Positions 1-7,236 are shown, counted from the first letter of the stretch. The stretch is DNA of 64,000 nucleotides from Anaerolineaceae bacterium (GCA_018056725.1 JAGPFF010000005.1:1-64000), one strand, 5' to 3'. Notes: generated by a model from the sequence alone, not told the origin. Numbers and translations: made by a program.

Positions 1-233
1 GATATGTCGGGTACGACTATCAAATCTGGGCGGATAATCTTGGATTTACGGTGAGTGAACCCCGTGCCAAACTCTTTTTCGTCAAAGCGGATGATACAAC
101 AGGCATGGAAACCTTAACCACGCTTTATCCAACAGGATTCAGTCAGTACCATCCATCCACAGTGCCCGGACGCGATTTTTTCACCTATCTGGTGCCCCCA
201 GCAGAAACAGGTCAATTTTCTCCCGGTTCTTAA
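1..233 (+). CDS. C-terminal fragment of a membrane glycosyltransferase (GT39/ArnT-like), 5' end outside window
   Basis: An open frame runs in from the window edge (first full codon at base 3) and stops at TAA 231-233. The visible 76 residues carry phrases such as GFTVSEPRAKLFF and PGRDFFTYLVPP. These resemble the extracytoplasmic C-terminal tail of the dolichyl-phosphate-mannose-type (GT39/ArnT) membrane proteins that are numerous in Chloroflexota. No catalytic part is in view, so the family call rests on this tail alone. The stop codon overlaps, on the opposite strand, the stop of the gntR gene, so the two genes converge with no spacer and no terminator visible. Confidence 0.45.
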   Translation, partial: YVGYDYQIWADNLGFTVSEPRAKLFFVKADDTTGMETLTTLYPTGFSQYHPSTVPGRDFFTYLVPPAETGQFSPGS

Positions 234-967
234 CGCTTCAGGTGAGTAAAATAACGGTACTTGTCTCCCCGGTACAGAATCTTCACAAATTCAATCGGTC
301 GCCGTTCCTGTGAAAACATCACCCGTTCACTCAATAGTAAAGGCGCTCCTGCTGTGACCTCCAGCAGGCAGGCTTCCTCTGGACTTGCCACCGTCACTTC
401 GAGCGTTTCGTCCGCTTCGGTTGGATAGAGGTGAAATCTCTCACTGAGAATACGGTACAGTGAACCGATGTTTTCGAGCTCTTCATAAGTAATCGTTTGC
501 CCATCCGGTAATGCCAGATAAGAAGTTTGCAACCCGATAGGTTTGTCGTTACCCAATCGGACGCGTTCAATTCGGGTTACCGGGCTGCCTGGAGCTAGTT
601 CAAGCCGTTGGAGAATTTTCGGAGAAGGAACGAGAGTCTCAAGGTTTAATATGATTTGCCCCGGCTGCATTCCCCTTTTGATCAGATCCTCCGAAAAGCT
701 GGTCAATTCCATCCAACCCTTCTGCAATTTTTGCGGCGAGACGAAAGTTCCGCGACCATGTTCCCGATACAGGTAACCCTGCTGCACCAGGTGATCAATC
801 GCTTCCCGGATGGTGGTGCGGCTGAGGTGGTAAAGACCTTCCAACTGACGCTCTGAGGGAATGGCTGAACGGGGAGCCCATTCGCCATCCTCAATTTTTT
901 GACGTAAAATAGAGGCAAGTTGAAAGTATTTTGGTACCGCGGTAAATGGATCGATCGTTCTTGACAT
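230..967 (-). CDS. GntR-family (HutC subfamily) transcriptional regulator of the microcompartment operon
   Basis: A 245-residue protein with an N-terminal winged helix (about residues 8-75, including SERQLEGLYHLSRTTIREAI and the wing HGRGTF) and a C-terminal UTRA ligand-binding domain (about 95-240). UTRA domains of this subfamily usually sense small sugar phosphates or amino-acid derivatives. I chose the ATG at 967 over an upstream TTG at 1000 because residues from MSRTIDPF onward match the usual N-terminus. No good Shine-Dalgarno is seen. The gene is divergent from the microcompartment operon, and its start codon lies inside the -35 box of that operon's promoter. The simplest reading is that it represses (or activates) both itself and the shell operon through the palindromes at 985-1024. 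Confidence 0.85.
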   Translation of the reverse strand: MSRTIDPFTAVPKYFQLASILRQKIEDGEWAPRSAIPSERQLEGLYHLSRTTIREAIDHLVQQGYLYREHGRGTFVSPQKLQKGWMELTSFSEDLIKRGMQPGQIILNLETLVPSPKILQRLELAPGSPVTRIERVRLGNDKPIGLQTSYLALPDGQTITYEELENIGSLYRILSERFHLYPTEADETLEVTVASPEEACLLEVTAGAPLLLSERVMFSQERRPIEFVKILYRGDKYRYFTHLKR

Positions 968-988
968 TTGAAAGTTGCGTGGTATGAT
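961..988 (+). promoter_or_regulatory. Promoter of the microcompartment operon
   Basis: TTGACA at 961-966, a 16-base spacer and TATGAT at 983-988 give a near-consensus sigma-70 promoter with a start site near 995. It is the only strong promoter upstream of rpiB, and the expected 5' leader is about 80 bases. The -10 box is overlapped by the palindrome at 985-999. Confidence 0.75.
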
Positions 989-1024
989 TAATTTAATCAA
1001 CTGGTAATGTGGTCATTACCAGTT
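985..1024. promoter_or_regulatory. Two abutting palindromes, likely GntR operators
   Basis: The first palindrome is TGATTAA-T-TTAATCA at 985-999 (7-base arms). The second is AACTGGTAATG at 999-1009 with its exact inverse CATTACCAGTT at 1014-1024 (11-base arms, 4-base spacer). They share base 999. They cover the -10 and start site of the shell operon promoter and the start region of the divergent gntR promoter. This is the expected position for an autoregulating GntR operator. Confidence 0.7.
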
Positions 1025-1026
1025 AC

Positions 1027-1055
1027 ATTATCCGACATTTCGATCCTTTCGTCAA
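1027..1055 (-). promoter_or_regulatory. Promoter of the gntR gene
   Basis: On the minus strand TTGACG (1055-1050), a 17-base spacer and GATAAT (1032-1027) form a plausible sigma-70 promoter. Its start site would lie near 1020, inside the large palindrome, leaving a leader of about 53 bases before the ATG at 967. Confidence 0.55.
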
Positions 1056-1074
1056 GTATGGAGTTCTTTGTTTC

Positions 1075-1692
1075 GTGAGCCCGCTCTCAGATCAAGACAT
1101 CCATGAGATTGTATCCAGAGTGGTACGGCAAACTCTCGGAGCGCAAGGCACATTCCCAGCCTCTTCCCCGGCAACGTCCACCCCGCTAGCTTCCGCTCAA
1201 CCCTCACAAACACCCATCAGTGCAAAAAAAGTAGTTGCGATTGGAACTGATCATGGAGGGGTTGAATTAAAAAAGCTGCTGGTCTCGGAATTAGTAAAAC
1301 TCGGATATGAAGTGGTGGATTGCGGCACCAATACCACCGACCCGGTGGATTACCCGGACATTGCCAGGGCTGTGGCACTCCTTGTGGCACAAGGGAAAGC
1401 CTGGCGTGGGGTCATCATCGATGGAGCGGGGATCGGCTCCTGCATGGCTGCCAACAAAATACCCGGTATCCGGGCTGCGTTATGCTATGATTATGCTACA
1501 GCGGTAAACAGCCGCGAGCATAATGATGCCAATGTACTTACACTTGGCGCCGGTCTGATCGGTCCGAATCTTTCCAGGCAAATCCTCACCACCTGGCTTG
1601 AAACAGAGTTCGCGGGCGGCAGACATGCCAAACGCGTGGATAAAATTATGGCGCTTGAAAAAGAATATTTCAAGGACGGGAAGGTACCATGA
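1075..1692 (+). CDS. rpiB: RpiB/LacAB-family sugar-phosphate isomerase with N-terminal encapsulation peptide
   Basis: A 205-residue protein. GTG at 1075, preceded by GGAG at 1060-1063, is preferred over an in-frame start at 1009 that would lie inside the operator. Residues 4-22 form an amphipathic helix ([18 protein letters not shown]) followed by a Ser/Pro/Thr-rich linker to about residue 50, the standard layout of a microcompartment encapsulation peptide. Residues 52-200 are the RpiB fold, with TDHGG (58-62), SREHND including His149, and GGRHAKR conserved. The position of the E. coli catalytic Cys66 is Asp117 here (IDGAGIG). The Mycobacterium alternative Glu75 is also absent, with Ser122 and Cys123 in its place. 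It probably isomerises a pentose or related sugar phosphate inside the shell; the exact substrate is open. Its ATGA overlap with deoC indicates translational coupling. Confidence 0.9.
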   Translation: MSPLSDQDIHEIVSRVVRQTLGAQGTFPASSPATSTPLASAQPSQTPISAKKVVAIGTDHGGVELKKLLVSELVKLGYEVVDCGTNTTDPVDYPDIARAVALLVAQGKAWRGVIIDGAGIGSCMAANKIPGIRAALCYDYATAVNSREHNDANVLTLGAGLIGPNLSRQILTTWLETEFAGGRHAKRVDKIMALEKEYFKDGKVP

Positions 1693-2615
1693 CGCCAGAT
1701 GTGAAAACAATTGAAACCCTGGTAGAAATTATCACCCGCGAAGTATTGCTGGCGATGGTGGAACAGGAAGAAAAAGCCAAGAACCCCTCCAACGCCTACT
1801 GCGTGGTGGATATTGCCAATGGCGTAAAAGTAAAGACCTGCTTTGATAATGCCGGACATGTGGTCAGTGCCGGAGCGGAACGCCTCACCTCCACCCTCGG
1901 CGTGATTCCAGAAGACCACAATCTGGCAAGAATGATTGATCATACCTTGCTGAAACCGGATGCCACCAGCGACCAGATCGCTCAGTTGTGTTTTGAAGCC
2001 CGCAAATATCATTTCGCATCGGTATGCGTCAACCCCACACACGTAAAGTTGTGCGCAGAATTGCTCAAGGGTTCGGATGTGAAAGTCTGTACGGTAATTG
2101 GCTTTCCTCTCGGTGCCACAGCGCCCGAGGTAAAAGCTTTTGAAACCCGCATTGCCCTGGAAAATGGAGCGACCGAAATTGATATGGTGATCAACATTGG
2201 CGCACTAAAGGCTGGTGAAACGGATTTGGTCGCCCGGGATATACGCGGTGTGGTGGAAGTAGCACATGCAGCCAAGGCGCTGGTGAAAGTGATCATTGAG
2301 ACCGCACTGCTGACAGATGAGGAGAAGGTGATCGCCTGCCTGCTAGCCAAAGAAGCCGGTGCAGATTATGTGAAGACTTCCACTGGTTTCTCGGGTGGCG
2401 GTGCCACTGTGCATGATATTGAGTTAATGCGCCAGACAGTTGGACCTTCCATTGGCGTTAAAGCTTCCGGCGGAATCCATACCCACGAAGAAGCCGAGGC
2501 AATGGTGGCAGCAGGCGCCACCCGCATCGGAGCCAGCGCCGGAGTGAAAATCATCCAGGGCGGTCGGTCGGATGTTAAAGCGGCAGCCGCTTCAACCCAG
2601 AATAAAGCCTATTAG
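1689..2615 (+). CDS. deoC: Deoxyribose-phosphate aldolase (DERA), microcompartment-targeted
   Basis: A 308-residue class I aldolase cleaving 2-deoxyribose-5-phosphate to glyceraldehyde-3-phosphate and acetaldehyde. Schiff-base Lys229 lies in VKTSTGF, the helper Lys258 in GVKASGG and the acidic residue Asp165 in EIDMVIN. The protein is about 50-80 residues longer than housekeeping DeoC. Residues 5-25 form an amphipathic encapsulation helix ([17 protein letters not shown]). Residues 36-75 are an extra segment with two cysteines (38 and 51) and an [11 protein letters not shown] phrase, before the TIM barrel starts near 78. It overlaps rpiB by four bases and is followed nine bases later by a shell vertex gene. 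Together with the aldehyde dehydrogenase it defines the core chemistry of an SPU-type compartment. Confidence 0.95.
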   Translation: MTPDVKTIETLVEIITREVLLAMVEQEEKAKNPSNAYCVVDIANGVKVKTCFDNAGHVVSAGAERLTSTLGVIPEDHNLARMIDHTLLKPDATSDQIAQLCFEARKYHFASVCVNPTHVKLCAELLKGSDVKVCTVIGFPLGATAPEVKAFETRIALENGATEIDMVINIGALKAGETDLVARDIRGVVEVAHAAKALVKVIIETALLTDEEKVIACLLAKEAGADYVKTSTGFSGGGATVHDIELMRQTVGPSIGVKASGGIHTHEEAEAMVAAGATRIGASAGVKIIQGGRSDVKAAAASTQNKAY

Positions 2616-2624
2616 GAGGTCAGC

Positions 2625-2915
2625 ATGTTGATCGCCAGGGTCATCGGGACGACAGTCTCAACAGTAAAAGATGAGAAATTAACCGGACGCAAACTTCTGA
2701 TCGTCAGACAGACAGATGAGTTTGGTGAACCGGTTGGCAAACCCTATGTCGCCATTGATACGGTGGATGCAGGCATTGGGGATCTGGTGTTGACGGCTGC
2801 TGGTTCAAGCGCCCGCCAAACCAATATCACCAAGGATACCCCGGTGGATGCGGTCATCATGGCAATGATTGATTCGCTTGAAGTAGATGGTCAGGTCACT
2901 TTCCGCAAGGGATGA
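2625..2915 (+). CDS. BMC-P pentameric shell vertex protein (EutN/CcmL family), first of three
   Basis: A 96-residue single-domain EutN/CcmL protein. The start is MLIARVIGTTVST and the core motif is DAGIGDLVL, typical of the pentamer-forming fold that caps shell vertices. A strong GGAGG lies just before the ATG. The C-terminus DGQVTFRKG is short, with no added domain. The family is usually present as several paralogues per compartment locus. This copy shares its organisation with the product at 6967-7236 more than with the one at 6640-6960. Confidence 0.93.
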   Translation: MLIARVIGTTVSTVKDEKLTGRKLLIVRQTDEFGEPVGKPYVAIDTVDAGIGDLVLTAAGSSARQTNITKDTPVDAVIMAMIDSLEVDGQVTFRKG

Positions 2916-2922
2916 GGTAAAA

Positions 2923-4386
2923 ATGGCTGAACTCGATCCCGATCTTGCTTCCATGCAGGAAGCGCGTGACCTTGCCTCCCGGGCGTATGAAGCCTGGAAG
3001 GTGTGGGCGAAAGCGTCACAGGAACAAGTGGATCGGGTGTGTGCGGCAATGTCAGCCGCGGCTTTCAATGCCGCGGAAAGACTGGGGCAGATGGCGCATG
3101 ATGAAACCGGTTATGGCGTTGTAGCCCACAAGCGCCTGAAAAATGAATTTGCCGCGCAAAATGTATGGAACAGTATTAAGGATATCAAGACAACCGGCGT
3201 GATTCGTCATGATCCGGTCAAGAAAATTTACGAGATTGCCTGGCCGATGGGGGTGATTGCCGCACTGACCCCAAGCACAAACCCCACCTCAACCGTCATC
3301 TACAAGATCCTGATCGCTGTAAAAGCACGTGATGCCATCGTGATCTCCCCGCATCCTTCCGCTGCCAGATGCAGTTATGAAGCCGCAGCCCTCATGGCGA
3401 AAGCTGCCGAAGAGAACGGTGCCCCTGCCGGTCTGATCGCCTGCATGCAGCATCTCAGTCTGGCAGGAACACAGGAATTAATGAATCACAAGAATATAGC
3501 ATTGATCCTGGCGACCGGCGGTACTCCCATGGTGCGCGCAGCACACTCAACCGGAAAGCCTGCCTATGGTGTAGGTCCGGGCAATGTGCCCGTTTACGTG
3601 GACAGATCAGCGGACATTGAAAAAGCTGCCCGTTATATTGTCGCCAGCAAATCTTTTGACTGCTCAACCATCTGTGCCACCGAACAGGCTGTTGTAGCTG
3701 ATCGACCAATCGCCCAGCAGCTTCGTGAATTGATGATAAAGGAAGGAGCGTATTTCACCACCGAGGCACAAAGTGAAACATTGCGTCATCTCTTATTCAA
3801 TCCGGATGGCAGCATGATCACCACCACGGTGGGGAAACCCGCAGAATACCTGGCGGCTCTGGCAGGGATCAAAGTTCCCCCCGGCACCCGGGTTCTGGTA
3901 ACCCCCCTCAAACGGGTAGGTAAAGAAGAACCCCTCTCCCGTGAAAAATTGACCACAGTCCTTGGTTGGTACGAAGAAGAAGGATGGGAGGCAGGCTGCG
4001 AGCGATGTATTGAACTGATCCAGTTTGGAGGACGCGGGCACAGTCTGGTCATTCATGCCACAGACGAGAAAGTGATCATGGAATTTGGCCTTGAAAAACC
4101 GGTATTTCGAATTTCAGTCAATACCATGAGTACATTAGGGGCGATCGGTCTGACTACGGGTGTATACCCCTCCCTCACGCTTGGCGCCGGAGGCGTGGGT
4201 GGATCCATTACCGGGGATAACATTACCACCTATCACCTGTTCAATGTAAAACGCCTTGCATACGAGCTCACTCCTCCACCGGCGGCAGCCTTGCTCCCTG
4301 GCGCCCCTGCTGAAGGGTTAACGGCTGAAGCGGTTGAACGAGTGGTGCGCAGTGTGGTTGAGGAAATACTGGCAATTAAAAAATAA
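2923..4386 (+). CDS. CoA-acylating aldehyde dehydrogenase with C-terminal encapsulation peptide (PduP/EutE-like)
   Basis: A 487-residue enzyme oxidising an aldehyde (here most likely acetaldehyde from DeoC) to acyl-CoA with NAD and CoA. The ATG at 2923 has GATGAGG at 2911-2917; an earlier in-frame ATG at 2887 would overlap the previous gene by 29 bases and lacks a ribosome site. The Rossmann region contains TPSTNPTS (116-123). The catalytic cysteine is Cys251 in STICATEQ. Residues 450-465 form a Pro/Ala linker, and 466-487 (LTAEAVERVVRSVVEEIL plus a short tail) form an amphipathic helix of encapsulation-peptide type. It is placed at the C-terminus, whereas PduP carries it at the N-terminus. 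Neighbours on both sides are shell genes. Confidence 0.93.
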   Translation: MAELDPDLASMQEARDLASRAYEAWKVWAKASQEQVDRVCAAMSAAAFNAAERLGQMAHDETGYGVVAHKRLKNEFAAQNVWNSIKDIKTTGVIRHDPVKKIYEIAWPMGVIAALTPSTNPTSTVIYKILIAVKARDAIVISPHPSAARCSYEAAALMAKAAEENGAPAGLIACMQHLSLAGTQELMNHKNIALILATGGTPMVRAAHSTGKPAYGVGPGNVPVYVDRSADIEKAARYIVASKSFDCSTICATEQAVVADRPIAQQLRELMIKEGAYFTTEAQSETLRHLLFNPDGSMITTTVGKPAEYLAALAGIKVPPGTRVLVTPLKRVGKEEPLSREKLTTVLGWYEEEGWEAGCERCIELIQFGGRGHSLVIHATDEKVIMEFGLEKPVFRISVNTMSTLGAIGLTTGVYPSLTLGAGGVGGSITGDNITTYHLFNVKRLAYELTPPPAAALLPGAPAEGLTAEAVERVVRSVVEEILAIKK

Positions 4387-4414
4387 TACAAAGTGAGAGA
4401 AAGGATAGAGAGAA

Positions 4415-4744
4415 ATGGCATTAGATACTGCATTAATCGCGTTGGGAATGGTGGAAACCAAAGGACTTGTTGGCGCTGTCGAGGCTGCTGACGCTATGGT
4501 CAAAGCCGCAAATGTCGTCCTCATCGGTTCGGAATATGTAGGCGGCGGTTACGTCACCGTGATGGTGCGCGGGGACGTGGGTGCTGTAAAAGCGGCGACG
4601 GATGCCGGTGCGGCTGCTGCCAAGCGGGTGGGCGAATTGGTTTCGGTGCACGTGATTCCAAGACCGCACCAGGACGTTGAAATGATCCTGCCTCAAAATT
4701 CCAAAGGCAGCATCGGCGGGCGCGGATCAGAAGCTAAGAAATAA
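4415..4744 (+). CDS. BMC-H hexameric shell protein (PduA/EutM-like), only copy
   Basis: A 109-residue single BMC domain, very close to PduA in layout: [38 protein letters not shown] and VHVIPRPH. Lys30 matches the conserved hexamer-edge lysine (PduA Lys26). The pore loop reads YVGGGY at 41-46, where PduA has KIGSGL, so the pore-lining Ser40 is replaced by glycine and a tyrosine replaces Lys37. That would change pore size or polarity. The C-terminal tail after residue 92 is Gly/Ser/Lys-rich. It is the only BMC-H gene in the locus, so it should form the facets together with the BMC-T. Confidence 0.95.
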   Translation: MALDTALIALGMVETKGLVGAVEAADAMVKAANVVLIGSEYVGGGYVTVMVRGDVGAVKAATDAGAAAAKRVGELVSVHVIPRPHQDVEMILPQNSKGSIGGRGSEAKK

Positions 4745-4758
4745 CCCGGGCTTCATTC

Positions 4759-5625
4759 GTGATCACGCCAGGTTGGAAAACCGCGGGAGCTGACCCCGAA
4801 GGTTGGCTTGCCCGCGCTGAAGAAGTGATCCACATCAACCCGGATGGCAGCGCACCTCGTCTCAATTCTCTCCCGCAAGGTGAATTACACGTTGGTGTGG
4901 ATCTGGGAACGGCATACACTGTTCTGGTAGTGCTGGATGAAGCCGGCAATCCCCTCGCCGGGGAATACCAGTTTGCCCAGGTAGTGCGCGATGGGTTGGT
5001 GGTGGATTATTTTGGCGCGGTTAATATTCTTTCATCCCTCAAACGCCGGGTGGAAGAACGCCTGGGCAGACAGCTGACTCATGCTGCCAGCGGATTTCCA
5101 CCGGGAGTTCCCCGGGCTGAAGTCCGCGCTACGGCAAATGTGGTGGAAGCCGCGGGGATGAATTGTCCAACGTTAGTGGATGAGCCTACTGCAGCCAACC
5201 ATGTGATGGGAATCCGGGATGGCGTTATTGTGGATGTAGGCGGTGGCACTACTGGTATTGCCGTTATCGAAAACGGTAAGGTTGTCTATACTGCGGACGA
5301 GGCTACCGGCGGAACGCATTTTACTCTGGTCATTGCCGGCGCCACCGGGTTAAGTTTTGAGGAAGCGGAATTGCTCAAAAAGAATCCCAAAGAACAAACC
5401 CGGCTTTTCCCGCTTGTGCGCCCGGTAATGGAAAAGGTTGGCACGATCGTCGAGCACCACCTTCATGGAAGCAAACCGCAGTCCATCACTCTGGTGGGTG
5501 GTACGGCGCTTTTTCCGGGCATGGCTGGCGTGATCGCTGAGGTTACCGGCATAGACACCATCGTTCCAGCACGTCCGTTATTCATCACCCCGCTGGGCAT
5601 CGCCCTGGCAGATGATGGAGATTAA
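4759..5625 (+). CDS. EutJ-like Hsp70/actin-fold protein of the microcompartment operon
   Basis: A 288-residue protein starting at GTG 4759, 14 bases after the BMC-H stop. After about 40 unusual N-terminal residues comes an actin/Hsp70 ATPase fold: phosphate-1 motif GVDLGTAYT, phosphate-2 motif IVDVGGGTTGIAV and adenosine motif LVGGTALFPG. The length and motifs match EutJ of ethanolamine operons, annotated there as a chaperone-like factor whose role is not firmly known. An assembly or cargo-folding function is inferred. It lacks the Hsp70 substrate-binding domain. Confidence 0.88.
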   Translation: MITPGWKTAGADPEGWLARAEEVIHINPDGSAPRLNSLPQGELHVGVDLGTAYTVLVVLDEAGNPLAGEYQFAQVVRDGLVVDYFGAVNILSSLKRRVEERLGRQLTHAASGFPPGVPRAEVRATANVVEAAGMNCPTLVDEPTAANHVMGIRDGVIVDVGGGTTGIAVIENGKVVYTADEATGGTHFTLVIAGATGLSFEEAELLKKNPKEQTRLFPLVRPVMEKVGTIVEHHLHGSKPQSITLVGGTALFPGMAGVIAEVTGIDTIVPARPLFITPLGIALADDGD

Positions 5626-5639
5626 GGAGAGAAATTAGG

Positions 5640-6266
5640 ATGGCAGAAGATTTTTCATTGAGATGTTATTGTTTTATTGATCGCATGCAAGCCCAATATG
5701 CCGCTTTTGTCGGTACCATCACCCAGGGTGACCTGCCAGTGGAGGGAATGGCTGCCCTTTATGTGGAAATGGCACCCGGTAATGAAGTTTTTCGCGTGGT
5801 GGACATTGCAGTTAAAGCCACTGAATCAAAGCCTGGCGCGCAAATTGTGGAACGCGAATTTGGGATGTTTGAAGTGCATTCCCTCAACCAGGCAGCGGTG
5901 ATCGAAGCCGGTCAGGTCGTCCTTGACCGCCTGGGGCTCAAGCGGCAGGACCGGATTAAACCACAGGTGGTTTCCACCCAGGTCATCACCCACATTGACC
6001 CCTATCAATCCCAATTGATCAACCGCTTCCGTCGTGGCAGCATGCTGGTTCCCGGCGAGACGATGCTGGTGCTTGAATGCGCCCCGGCTGCTTATATCAA
6101 CTATGCCGTTAATGAAGCAGAGAAGAAAGCCAACATCAAGATCATTCACGTTTCTTCTGTAGGGCGCTTTGGTCGCATGTGGCTTTCAGGAAGTGAAGCG
6201 GAAATCATCACGGCAAAAAACGCTGCCATTGCCGCTCTCGATAGTTTGGATGGCATCCCCGGCTGA
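5640..6266 (+). CDS. BMC-T tandem-domain trimeric shell protein, CsoS1D-like
   Basis: A 208-residue protein of two BMC domains. The wording FIDRMQAQYAAFVGT, YVEMAPGNEVFRVVDIALKAT-like text, INRFRRGSM and EAEKKANI closely follows carboxysomal CsoS1D, which stacks as double trimers with a gated central pore. The CsoS1D gating pair Glu-Arg is present as Glu71-Arg72. In this family the large pore is thought to pass bulky cofactors or substrates such as NAD, CoA or sugar phosphates. It follows eutJ-like by 14 bases and precedes the small encapsulation-tail gene by 14 bases. Confidence 0.9.
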   Translation: MAEDFSLRCYCFIDRMQAQYAAFVGTITQGDLPVEGMAALYVEMAPGNEVFRVVDIAVKATESKPGAQIVEREFGMFEVHSLNQAAVIEAGQVVLDRLGLKRQDRIKPQVVSTQVITHIDPYQSQLINRFRRGSMLVPGETMLVLECAPAAYINYAVNEAEKKANIKIIHVSSVGRFGRMWLSGSEAEIITAKNAAIAALDSLDGIPG

Positions 6267-6280
6267 GTCAGGAGTAAGAA

Positions 6281-6637
6281 ATGGCGAAACGATTTTATAC
6301 AGAACGGGATATTGAGGAGATGGCGGAGCGGGGTGAATCGTCGCTCCAGGTGAGTGATGACGTCGTTCTGACGGAGCTTGCCTATGAAAAGGCTGAACGG
6401 CTTGGCATCCGTCTGATCCAACCTCACGAGCTGCCCCCTGCCGCGCCGGTAAGACCTTATCTCTCCGAGGCTCAGCAGACCTCCTGCCCGGAATGCCATG
6501 CTGCTCCATCCGTCGATGAGACAAATTTACGCCAGCGCATTCGCGCGGCTGTGGCAGCCCGCCTGGGCAACCAGGTGGATCCAGCCCTATTGGACACCAT
6601 CATTACCCGGGTTTTGAATAACATAGGGATGAAGTAA
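6281..6637 (+). CDS. Small microcompartment protein with EutQ/EutT-like N-terminal module, CxxCH and C-terminal encapsulation-peptide-like helix
   Basis: A 118-residue protein that I cannot assign an activity. Residues 1-47 (FYTERDIEEMAERG, DDVVLTELAYEKAERLGIRL) form a small module seen at the N-terminus of several microcompartment proteins such as EutT or EutQ types. Residues 48-80 are a linker containing CPECH (69-73), the only two cysteines. Residues 81-118 are two predicted helices, the last (PALLDTIITRVLNNIG) resembling the encapsulation helices of RpiB and DeoC here. It could be a scaffold or linker between cargo and shell, or a metal-binding helper. No enzyme domain is visible. It sits between BMC-T and BMC-P genes with 2-14 base gaps. 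Confidence 0.8.
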   Translation: MAKRFYTERDIEEMAERGESSLQVSDDVVLTELAYEKAERLGIRLIQPHELPPAAPVRPYLSEAQQTSCPECHAAPSVDETNLRQRIRAAVAARLGNQVDPALLDTIITRVLNNIGMK

Positions 6638-6639
6638 CT

Positions 6640-6960
6640 ATGTTATTTGGGCGGGTTCATGGCACAGCGGTCTGTACGATGAAAATCGCAGGCACCGAAG
6701 GCTTGAAATTGCTTGTTGTTCAACCCTTGAATCGCAAGCTGGAAGCGGTTGGCACTCTGCAGATTGCAGCCGATGTGGTTCAAGCCGGACCGGGGGATCT
6801 CTGCGTAATGGTTCGCTCCCGTGAAGCCGCGCTGGCGATGCCTGAAATCCGCTTTGTGCCAGTGGATCTGGCATTAATTGGGATTGTGGATGAACTCAAT
6901 GTGCTCCCGGATGGTACTTTCGATCTCGTGATGAAAAAAGGATCCACTTCTTATACTTAA
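6640..6960 (+). CDS. BMC-P pentameric shell vertex protein, second of three
   Basis: A 106-residue EutN/CcmL-type protein (MLFGRVHGTAVCT, QAGPGDLCVM, ALIGIVDELNV). It starts two bases after the preceding stop. It diverges from the other two copies in the loop RSREAALAMPE and in its longer C-terminus, so it may occupy a distinct vertex position. Confidence 0.92.
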   Translation: MLFGRVHGTAVCTMKIAGTEGLKLLVVQPLNRKLEAVGTLQIAADVVQAGPGDLCVMVRSREAALAMPEIRFVPVDLALIGIVDELNVLPDGTFDLVMKKGSTSYT

Positions 6961-6966
6961 GGTATC

Positions 6967-7236
6967 ATGATTCTGGCTAAAGTAATCGGAACCGTGGTGA
7001 CAACGATCAGTCACCCTCATTATAAAAACCGCCGTCTTCTGGTGGTACAGCCCCTGGTTAGTGAAGGGGATAGTACAGATGAAGATTTTATCGCCCTGGA
7101 TAACACACATGCAGGCATCGGGGATACCGTGCTGATTAACCGTGAAGGGAATGGCGCCCGCCAGGTGTTGAAGAACCCGGATGCCTGCGTCATTTCAGTG
7201 ATTGTAGGAATTATCGATTCTGTCTACCTCGAATAA
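6967..7236 (+). CDS. BMC-P pentameric shell vertex protein, third of three
   Basis: An 89-residue EutN/CcmL-type protein (MILAKVIGTVVTT, HAGIGDTVLINREG, VIVGIIDSVYLE). It is the last gene of the operon, six bases after the preceding stop. Downstream is a convergent unit with a shared hairpin at 7273-7297. Confidence 0.93.
   Translation: MILAKVIGTVVTTISHPHYKNRRLLVVQPLVSEGDSTDEDFIALDNTHAGIGDTVLINREGNGARQVLKNPDACVISVIVGIIDSVYLE

Noticed and set aside
1491..2042. Minus-strand ORF of 183 codons opposite rpiB/deoC
   Set aside because: Overlaps two certain enzymes that are translationally coupled, with no independent evidence.
6485..6502. CxxCH of the small microcompartment protein as a c-type haem site
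   Set aside because: There is no signal peptide, and haem attachment to CxxCH occurs outside the cytoplasm. Metal binding is the more reasonable reading.
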